57,768 bases of DNA from an uncultured Caulobacteraceae bacterium (GTDB lineage: Bacteria; Pseudomonadota; Alphaproteobacteria; Caulobacterales; Aquidulcibacteraceae). Below the pieces are notes generated by a model that was given only the letters and a program-made list of their open reading frames with translations, ran no database searches and was not told the DNA's origin. The stretch spans positions 23,649 through 81,416 of the forward strand of contig CADEDT010000001.1 of the NCBI GenBank assembly GCA_902826145.1, in the 5' to 3' direction. The translations under genes were made by a program, and so were the position numbers. Positions 51,746-57,768 of the stretch are shown here, in pieces; the stretch's first letter is position 1; the number at the start of each line of letters is the position of its first letter.

Positions 51746-52729
51746 TCACACAAATCCAACAACAGGATGGGGGACGTAAGGCTCTTCCAAGCGCTTCACT
51801 TCGTCCGCGCTCAGCGAGACGTCCACTGCAACGATCGCATCGTCTAGCTGCTGAAGCTTCGTAGCGCCTACGATGGGCGCTGTGACTTCCGGCTTCGAGA
51901 AATGCCAAGCCAGCGCCACTTGCCCGCGCGAAACGCCACGCTCCGCGGCGATCTCGCCAACGCGATCGATCACGGCGCGATCGGCTTCGACCGTCTTGCG
52001 ATAGAGATACGTGCCGAACTTGTCGGTCTCGCTGCGCTCAGTCTTCTCATCCGCCGGCCGCGCCAGCCGCCCGCGCGCTAGCGGCGACCACGGAATGACG
52101 CCAATGCCCTGATCGCGGCAGAGCGGCAGCATTTCGCGTTCTTCTTCGCGATAGAGCAGGTTCAAATGGTTCTGCATCGAGACGAAGCGCGACCAGCCGT
52201 TTGCGCTCTGCAGCGCCAGCGCTTGCATGAACTGCCACGCCCACATCGACGACGCGCCGATGTAACGCGCCTTGCCGCTCTTCACGACATCATGCAGCGC
52301 CTCAAGCGTTTCCTCGATCGGCACATCGGGATCGTAACGGTGGATCTGATAGAGATCGACGTAGTCGGTCTGGAGCCGCCGCAAACTGTTGTCGATTTCG
52401 CCAAGAATGGACTTGCGCGACAACCCTTTGCCGTTCGGATCGTTCGGCCGCATGTCGCCATGCACCTTGGTGGCGATCACGACCTCGTCGCGCTTTGCGT
52501 ATTTCTTCACCGCACGGCCCAGAAATTCTTCGCTGGTGCCAGACGAATACACATTAGCCGTGTCGTAGAAATTGATCCCGGCCTCGAACGCGCGCTTGTA
52601 GAACGGCTGCGACGCCTCTTCGCTCAGCGCCCAAGGATGCGCGCCGCCGGCGCCGTTCGCGTAGGCCATCGTGCCCAAGCAGATGCGCGAAACCTTCAAG
52701 CCGCTCTTGCCGAGATTGACGTATTTCAT
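51746..52729 (-). CDS. aldo/keto reductase
   Basis: 327-residue NADPH-dependent TIM barrel. FYDTANVYSSGTSEEFLG holds catalytic Asp and Tyr, EVVIATKVHGD the Lys, YIGASSMWAWQF the later barrel strand, and VIPWSPLARGRLA plus APIVGATKLQQLDDA the cofactor region. YghZ/YajO-like group, acting on small carbonyls. The start overlaps the ABC gene stop by four bases. Confidence 0.93.
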   Translation of the reverse strand: MKYVNLGKSGLKVSRICLGTMAYANGAGGAHPWALSEEASQPFYKRAFEAGINFYDTANVYSSGTSEEFLGRAVKKYAKRDEVVIATKVHGDMRPNDPNGKGLSRKSILGEIDNSLRRLQTDYVDLYQIHRYDPDVPIEETLEALHDVVKSGKARYIGASSMWAWQFMQALALQSANGWSRFVSMQNHLNLLYREEEREMLPLCRDQGIGVIPWSPLARGRLARPADEKTERSETDKFGTYLYRKTVEADRAVIDRVGEIAAERGVSRGQVALAWHFSKPEVTAPIVGATKLQQLDDAIVAVDVSLSADEVKRLEEPYVPHPVVGFV

Positions 52730-53670
52730 GCCGTCAGCTCCACGAACACATCTTCCAGATCGGGCTCCTGGATCGAAAGATCCTTGATCTTCACGCCTTT
52801 CGCCCGCACGCGATCGAGCAATTCCTCAACCGTGTGCTCGCTGGTGCGATAGGTCAGCGTGAACGCGCCGGTGTTCTTCATCGCGAAAACGATGTCTTCG
52901 AATCCCGAGAAAGGGAGCTCGATCGGCGCCTGGGGCGTCACAACCAGCGTCTTCTGATCCAACCGCGAAATCAGCTTCGGCGTCGGCTCACACGCGATGA
53001 CGTTGCCATGGTTGATAATCGCGATTGTGTCGCAGAGCTCTTGGGCTTCTTCGAGATAGTGCGTGGTCAGCACGATCGTGACGCCGCTCGCATGCAACGA
53101 TCGCACATAATCCCACAACTGCCGCCGCAGCTCGACATCAACACCCGCCGTCGGCTCGTCCAGCACCAATACCGGTGGCGCATGCACCATCGCCTTCGCC
53201 ACCAACAGCCGCCGCTTCATGCCGCCCGACAAAGTGCGCGCGTACGCGTCGCGCTTGTCCCAAAGTCCCACAGCTTTCAGAATCTCTTCCGTCTTCCGCT
53301 CAGCCTTCGGCACGCCGTAATAGCCGGCCTGAATCTCCAGCGCTTCGGCGGGGGAGAAGAACGGGTCCATGTTCAGTTCTTGCGGCACGATGCCGATGGC
53401 GCCGCGCGCGTTCATTGGGTCCGCGTCGATATCGTGGCCCCAAATCGAAGCGTTCCCGCCGCTCTTCACAACGAGACCGCCCAGAATGTTGATGAAGGTC
53501 GATTTGCCGGCGCCGTTCGGCCCGAGCAGCCCAAAGAACGAGCCGCGCGGGATAGCGAGATCGATCGCCTTCAGCGCGTGCACCGCCTTGCCCTTGCCTT
53601 GGGCGCGATAGGTTTTGTCGAGGCCGCGCGCCTCGATAGCGAACTCGGGCGGCGTTTGTGATGTCGGCAT
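52726..53670 (-). CDS. ABC transporter ATP-binding protein (ABC-2 efflux type)
   Basis: 314 residues. Walker A GPNGAGKST at 50-58, Q-loop GIVPQELNMD, signature LSGGMKRR, Walker B VLVLDEPTAGVD and TTHYLEEAQELCD follow the DrrA/CcmA pattern, with a C-terminal extension of ~80 residues. No ABC-2 permease is adjacent: the next gene on this strand is an aldo/keto reductase, and the one upstream is on the other strand. ATG 53670 has AGG upstream; 53691 is an alternative. Confidence 0.93.
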   Translation of the reverse strand: MPTSQTPPEFAIEARGLDKTYRAQGKGKAVHALKAIDLAIPRGSFFGLLGPNGAGKSTFINILGGLVVKSGGNASIWGHDIDADPMNARGAIGIVPQELNMDPFFSPAEALEIQAGYYGVPKAERKTEEILKAVGLWDKRDAYARTLSGGMKRRLLVAKAMVHAPPVLVLDEPTAGVDVELRRQLWDYVRSLHASGVTIVLTTHYLEEAQELCDTIAIINHGNVIACEPTPKLISRLDQKTLVVTPQAPIELPFSGFEDIVFAMKNTGAFTLTYRTSEHTVEELLDRVRAKGVKIKDLSIQEPDLEDVFVELTA

Positions 53671-53760
53671 GGAATACCTGGAGGCCCGCATTGCGCGGGC
53701 GCGCGATGCGCTTTAGTTACGGGCGCGCCGCAAGCGCTTCAACCCAGGCCGCCGACAGAA

Positions 53761-53997
53761 ATGACGAAACTCCGCGACAATCCGAGAACCGACGCTTCCA
53801 CCCCGGGCGATCCCGACGCGATCCCGGCGCCGGAAGTGATCACGGTGACCTCCCGCCGCGTGAAGTGCGACGGCGGCGGCGGAGCGCTCGGCCATCCGGT
53901 CGTCTTCTACGACATGGGTGAAGAGCCCTTCGTCGAATGCGGCTATTGCGACCGCCGCTTCGTCCTCGCCGATGGCGCGGGCGACGATCACCACTAA
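53761..53997 (+). CDS. zf-CHCC zinc-finger protein (NDUFS6-like)
   Basis: 78-residue protein. The C-terminal half VKCDGGGGALGHPVVFYDM and ECGYCDRRFVL supplies Cys, His, Cys and Cys for one zinc. The family includes the mitochondrial complex I subunit NDUFS6; alphaproteobacterial members are thought to be its relatives. The first ~30 residues are disordered. Its stop faces the VOC gene stop across three bases. Confidence 0.9.
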   Translation: MTKLRDNPRTDASTPGDPDAIPAPEVITVTSRRVKCDGGGGALGHPVVFYDMGEEPFVECGYCDRRFVLADGAGDDHH

Positions 53998-54000
53998 GTC

Positions 54001-54375
54001 TTAGTGCATCGCGCCGACGACGATCTCGATCTTGTTGCCATCGGGATCGAGCACGATCGCGCCGTAATAGTCCGGTCCGATATCCGTATGCAGGCCAGCC
54101 GGACGCACTGTTGTCGCGCCATGTTCGATCGCGGCGAGATACGCTTCGTCGACCTCATCTTCTGACGTCGCGCGAAACGCGATGTGCGCGCCCAAGCCCG
54201 AAATGCGATCACCGCTCGCGGGGTAGAGCCAGAAGAGACGCGTGCCGTCGCGCCCGTACGCGAGCTCGTTTTCTTTCGACCACGTCTTCGAATGCCCGAG
54301 CGGCGCGAACAGCGCGTCATAGAATTGCGCCGCTGCTTCGAGATCGCGCACGCCAAGCGAGAGATGGTCGAACAT
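54001..54375 (-). CDS. VOC/glyoxalase-fold family protein
   Basis: 124 residues of paired beta-alpha-beta3 units. MFDHLSLGVRDLEAAAQFYDA has the first metal His, HIAFRA the second, and DPDGNKIEIV the terminal Glu of this superfamily. YYGAIVLDPDG is typical of lactoylglutathione-lyase-like members with unknown substrate. The ATG at 54375 fits the conserved start. Confidence 0.9.
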   Translation of the reverse strand: MFDHLSLGVRDLEAAAQFYDALFAPLGHSKTWSKENELAYGRDGTRLFWLYPASGDRISGLGAHIAFRATSEDEVDEAYLAAIEHGATTVRPAGLHTDIGPDYYGAIVLDPDGNKIEIVVGAMH

Positions 54376-54514
54376 GAAATCCTCCGAACCCGAATAGATT
54401 GGAGTGCTTCGCGCTTCACGCAAGCGTGCGCGAAAAAGAATTCAGTGAAGTCCGAAAACGGCAGGGGCCCCGTGTGGATCGTGCTATAACGCAATGATCC
54501 AGGAGACACTCCCC

Positions 54515-55315
54515 ATGTCCTCACAGAACGCCGCAACATTCCACAAGCTGCATGAAGATCTGTTGATTCTGCCGAACGCGTGGGACGCCGCGTCCGCGCG
54601 CATCGTTGAAGACGCCGGCGCGAAAGCCATCGCCACATCGAGCGCCGCCGTCGCGTGGGCGCAGGGTTATGCCGATGGCCATCACTTCCCCATTGCGAAC
54701 CTGATCGCCGTTGTCGAAGCCACCGCGCGCGCCGTCACCATCCCAATCACCTGCGACGCCGAAGGCGGCTATTCCGACGACCCGAAACAAGCTGCAGAGA
54801 ATGTCGGGAGATTGATCGACGCTGGCGCTGTCGGCATCAATCTTGAAGACGGCAAGCAGCCGCACGAGCTGCACCTGAGGAAGATCGAAGCCATCCGCGC
54901 CGCTGCGGAGAAGAAGGGCGTCAATCTCTACATCAACGCGCGCACCGATGTGATCTTGAAGCAGCTCGTTCCGGCTGAACAAACCATCGAAGAAACGCTC
55001 CGTCGCGCCGCCGCGATCGAGCGCGCGGGCGGCAGTGGCTTGTTCGTGCCTGGCATCGCAGATGCAGCGCAGATCAGCGCCGTCGTGCGCGGTACGAAGC
55101 TTCCGCTCAACGTCATGGCGCGCCCCGGCGCGCCCGCCGCGTCACAACTCCGCGAACTCGGCGTGCGCCGGTTGAGCGCCGCGACGGGCCTCTTCAATGT
55201 CGCTATGGCCGCTGCCCGCGAAGCCGCGGAAGATTTCCTCCACGACGGCGACTCGGAAGCCCTGTGGCAACGCCGCGGCAGCCCGCCCGATTACAACAAA
55301 CTGTTCGCCGGATAA
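54515..55315 (+). CDS. isocitrate lyase/PEP mutase family protein
   Basis: 266-residue TIM barrel. LPNAWDAASARIVEDAGAKAIATSS, DAEGGYSDDP with catalytic Asp, INLEDGKQP, and INARTDVIL match the PEP mutase/oxaloacetate-decarboxylase-like branch of the superfamily. The KKCGH loop of true isocitrate lyases is absent, so carbon-carbon lyase or hydrolase activity on a small 2-oxoacid is more likely. AGGAGA eight bases before ATG 54515 decides the start. Confidence 0.88.
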   Translation: MSSQNAATFHKLHEDLLILPNAWDAASARIVEDAGAKAIATSSAAVAWAQGYADGHHFPIANLIAVVEATARAVTIPITCDAEGGYSDDPKQAAENVGRLIDAGAVGINLEDGKQPHELHLRKIEAIRAAAEKKGVNLYINARTDVILKQLVPAEQTIEETLRRAAAIERAGGSGLFVPGIADAAQISAVVRGTKLPLNVMARPGAPAASQLRELGVRRLSAATGLFNVAMAAAREAAEDFLHDGDSEALWQRRGSPPDYNKLFAG

Positions 55316-55352
55316 GGGCTGACCCGCCCGCGCGGAGCGCCTAGATAGGCGC

Positions 55353-57768
55353 ATGGCCAAGAAAGACGCTCCGCGCCTCTACCTCATCGACGGCTCCGCC
55401 TACATTTTCCGAGCTTACCACGCGTTGCCGCCGCTCACGCGCGCCAGCGATGGTTTGAGCACCGGCGCCGTCGCTGGCTTCTGCAACATGCTGTGGAAGT
55501 TCCTCGAAGAGATGAAAGGCGCCGAGGCGCCAACGCACCTCGCGGTCATCTTCGACAAAAGCGAAGTCACGTTCCGCAACGAACTCTATCCCGAATATAA
55601 AGCGCATCGCCCGCCGGCGCCGGAAGATCTCGTCCCGCAATTCCCGCTGATCCGCGATGCCACGCGCGCGTTCAATTTGCCGTGCATCGAGATGGGCGGC
55701 TTCGAAGCCGACGACCTGATCGCGACCTACGCGCGCCAAGCCGCCGCAAGCGGCGCCACAGTGCGCATCGTCTCGTCCGACAAAGACCTGATGCAGCTCA
55801 TCGTTGAAAACCAGGTCGAGCTGTTCGATCCGATGAAGAACCGCAAGCTTGGTCCCGAAGCGGTGATGGAGAAGTTTGGCGTCGGCCCCGACAAAGTAAT
55901 CGATGCACAGGCGCTCATCGGTGACTCCACCGACAACGTCCCCGGTGCGCCGGGCATCGGCCCAAAGACCGCAGCCGAGCTTCTGACCACGTTCGGCTCG
56001 CTCGACGCGATCCTCGAACGCGCCAACGAGATCAAGCAGCAAAAGCGCCGCGAAACCCTCATCAATTTCGCCGACCAGATCCGTCTCTCACGCCAGCTCG
56101 TCACCTTGAAGGATGATGTCGCCGTTGAAGAGAAGTGGGAAAGCTTCGGCCTCCGCGATCCCGACCCGGCGACGCTCCTCCAATTCATCGATGCGTTGGA
56201 ATTCCGCACCCTCGGCCGCCGCGTGCGTGAGCACTTCGCGAAAGAGAAGGGCGTCCAGATCGTCGCAAGCTACGCCAGCGCCGCGCCGCCGCCAGCGCCC
56301 GCGCACGCCGACAGCGGCGAACGCACTGGCCCGGTGATCGAGCCGATTGAGCGCGAATTCAAACTCGACGCCTACAAAATCGTTCGCGATCTGCCGGCGC
56401 TCGAAGACTACGTCCGCCGCGCTAAGCTCACCGGCGCCATCGGCATCGACACCGAAGCGGATTCCTTCGATGCCAATCGCGCTGAACTCGTCGGCCTCTC
56501 GCTTTCGCTCGGCGCAAACGATGCGATCTACATCCCGCTGCAACACAAAGGCGCGGAGTCGCGCGCCGGCGAACTCTTCGCCGACGAAGCGCCCTCAAAG
56601 AAAGGCGCGCCCGACACCGGCAGCCAGATCGGCCTCAGCGCCGCGCTCGCCGCGTTGCAGCCGCTCTTGGAAGACGCCTCCGTCATCAAGGTCGGCATCA
56701 ACATCAAGTGGGATATCGCGCTTTTCACCAAGCACAAGATCGCGCTCGCGCCGTACGACGATCCGATGCTCGCCTCGTACACGCTCTATGGCGGCCTCGA
56801 CGATCACGACAAGATTTCGCTGATCGAGAAGCACATCGGCCACGCGCTGACGCCCTACAGCGATGTCGCCGGCAAAGGCAAAGCCCAGCAGAGCTTCGAT
56901 CTCGTCCCGATCGAGCGAGCCGCCGCGTATTCATGCGAATACGCTGACGCCGCACTGCGCCTCCATCGCAAGCTCTCACCAGAACTGGCGAGCAATCGTC
57001 TCGTCACCGTCTACGAAACGCTCGAACGCCCGCTGCCCGCGATTCTGACGTCGATGGAGCGCGAGGGCGTGAAGATTGATCCGCAGATGCTCTCGCGCCT
57101 CTCCGGCGATTTCGCGCAACGTATGCTGCAGTACGAAGCGGAGGCGTATGGGCTCGCCGGCAAGGAGTTCAATCTCGGCTCGCCGAAGCAACTCGGCGAA
57201 ATCCTGTTCGACGAATTGAAACTCCAAGGCGGCAGCAAGACGAAGACCGGCGCCTGGTCCACCGACGCCAGCATCCTCGAAGATCTCGCCGAACAGCACG
57301 ATCTGCCCGCGAAAGTGCTCGAATGGCGCCAGCTCTCAAAGCTGCGCTCCACCTACACCGAAGCGCTGCAAGCGGCAGTCAATCCCGAAACACGCCGCGT
57401 TCACACTACCTACGCGCTTGCCGCCAGCACGACAGGCCGTCTCGCCTCCAACGATCCGAACCTCCAGAACATCCCGATCCGCACGGAGGAGGGCCGCCGC
57501 ATTCGCGAAGCGTTCATTCCGGAGAAGGGCAACGTCCTCGTCAGCGCCGACTATTCGCAGATCGAATTGCGTCTGCTCGCGCACGTCGCCGACATTCCGC
57601 AGCTGAAGCAGGCCTTCGCCGATGGCGTCGACATCCACGCGCGCACCGCGTCGGAAATGTTCGGCGTGCCCGTTGAAGGCATGCCGAAAGACGTGCGCAA
57701 CAACGCCAAAGCGATCAATTTCGGCATCATCTACGGCATCAGCGCCTTCGGCCTCGCGCGCAATCTCG
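55353..57768 (+). CDS. polA: DNA polymerase I, 3' end beyond the window
   Basis: Replication/repair polymerase; 805 codons are visible and the C-terminus is cut off. Residues 1-290 are the 5' nuclease (YLIDGSAYIFRAYHALPP, GGFEADDLIA, GDSTDNVPG, GIGPKTAAELL). Around 350-540 is the 3'-5' exonuclease domain with IGIDTEADSFD and GINIKWDIALF. The polymerase domain begins ~570: TTGRLASNDPNLQNIP, VSADYSQIELRLLAHV with the catalytic Asp, and RNNAKAINFGIIYGISAFGL. The ATG at 55353 follows the isocitrate-lyase-like gene by 37 bases. Confidence 0.97.
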   Translation, partial: MAKKDAPRLYLIDGSAYIFRAYHALPPLTRASDGLSTGAVAGFCNMLWKFLEEMKGAEAPTHLAVIFDKSEVTFRNELYPEYKAHRPPAPEDLVPQFPLIRDATRAFNLPCIEMGGFEADDLIATYARQAAASGATVRIVSSDKDLMQLIVENQVELFDPMKNRKLGPEAVMEKFGVGPDKVIDAQALIGDSTDNVPGAPGIGPKTAAELLTTFGSLDAILERANEIKQQKRRETLINFADQIRLSRQLVTLKDDVAVEEKWESFGLRDPDPATLLQFIDALEFRTLGRRVREHFAKEKGVQIVASYASAAPPPAPAHADSGERTGPVIEPIEREFKLDAYKIVRDLPALEDYVRRAKLTGAIGIDTEADSFDANRAELVGLSLSLGANDAIYIPLQHKGAESRAGELFADEAPSKKGAPDTGSQIGLSAALAALQPLLEDASVIKVGINIKWDIALFTKHKIALAPYDDPMLASYTLYGGLDDHDKISLIEKHIGHALTPYSDVAGKGKAQQSFDLVPIERAAAYSCEYADAALRLHRKLSPELASNRLVTVYETLERPLPAILTSMEREGVKIDPQMLSRLSGDFAQRMLQYEAEAYGLAGKEFNLGSPKQLGEILFDELKLQGGSKTKTGAWSTDASILEDLAEQHDLPAKVLEWRQLSKLRSTYTEALQAAVNPETRRVHTTYALAASTTGRLASNDPNLQNIPIRTEEGRRIREAFIPEKGNVLVSADYSQIELRLLAHVADIPQLKQAFADGVDIHARTASEMFGVPVEGMPKDVRNNAKAINFGIIYGISAFGLARNL

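Overview
The window reads as a chromosomal segment of a high-GC alphaproteobacterium, most likely Caulobacterales/Hyphomonadaceae-like. The evidence is the 180-kDa-type NAD-glutamate dehydrogenase, a DUF3108 protein beside rsmB, a DUF2277 protein, a zf-CHCC protein, an HU protein with a Lys/Ala-rich tail, and many small lipoproteins and signal-peptide hydrolases. That placement is inference. I see no rRNA, tRNA, CRISPR array, transposase or prophage block. Coding density is very high, and every convergent gene pair in the window shares, abuts or nearly abuts its stop codons.

Layout: 0.65-5.5 kb gdh; 5.5-8.8 kb a secreted hydrolase, a lipoprotein glutathione peroxidase and an MHS-type transporter; 8.8-15.2 kb a minus-strand run (DUF3108, rsmB, rpe, heparinase-like, small membrane protein, purH) in which purH carries an in-frame TAG; 15.3-17.3 kb a degenerate metallo-beta-lactamase-fold protein and murI; 17.4-20.8 kb a DUF262/DUF1524 protein followed by a phospholipase-C-fold/HhH fusion; 21.3-27.1 kb a FabH-like synthase facing a tight minus-strand run (SDR, HCCA-isomerase-like, rlmN, GNAT, membrane sensor-like protein, GNAT); 27.1-31.5 kb an HxlR regulator, two related tiny membrane proteins, a superinfection-immunity-like protein, a DMT exporter, a TrmH-type methyltransferase, an MliC-like lipoprotein and an isoaspartyl peptidase; 31.6-34.1 kb quinone oxidoreductase, ICMT-like and a lipoprotein hydrolase; 34.1-40.7 kb a histidine-utilisation cluster (hutG, hutI, hutU, hutH); 40.7-44 kb lipoproteins, lysoplasmalogenase-like and SDR; 44.3-47.9 kb HU, an S9 peptidase and a HExxH lipoprotein; 47.9-51.2 kb a MarR/methyltransferase divergon, a hydrolase and small membrane proteins; 51.2-53.7 kb an ABC ATPase-AKR-DUF2277-tautomerase-DMT operon; 53.8-57.8 kb zf-CHCC, VOC, ICL/PEP-mutase-like and polA, which is cut by the window end.

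Functionally the clearest unit is histidine catabolism: HutH, HutU, HutI and HutG take histidine to glutamate, which the large GDH at the left end could deaminate to 2-oxoglutarate. Most of the rest is housekeeping (purine synthesis, rRNA methylation, peptidoglycan precursor, DNA polymerase I) interleaved with uncharacterised envelope proteins.

The points most worth a second look are the amber codon in purH, the uniform stop-to-stop packing of convergent genes, the C9 tract that may switch the C-terminus of a repeat lipoprotein, the metal-site-less MBL protein, the GmrSD-like DUF262 protein with its PLC-fold neighbour, and the membrane protein with a possible TIR/SLOG-like domain between two paralogous acetyltransferases.
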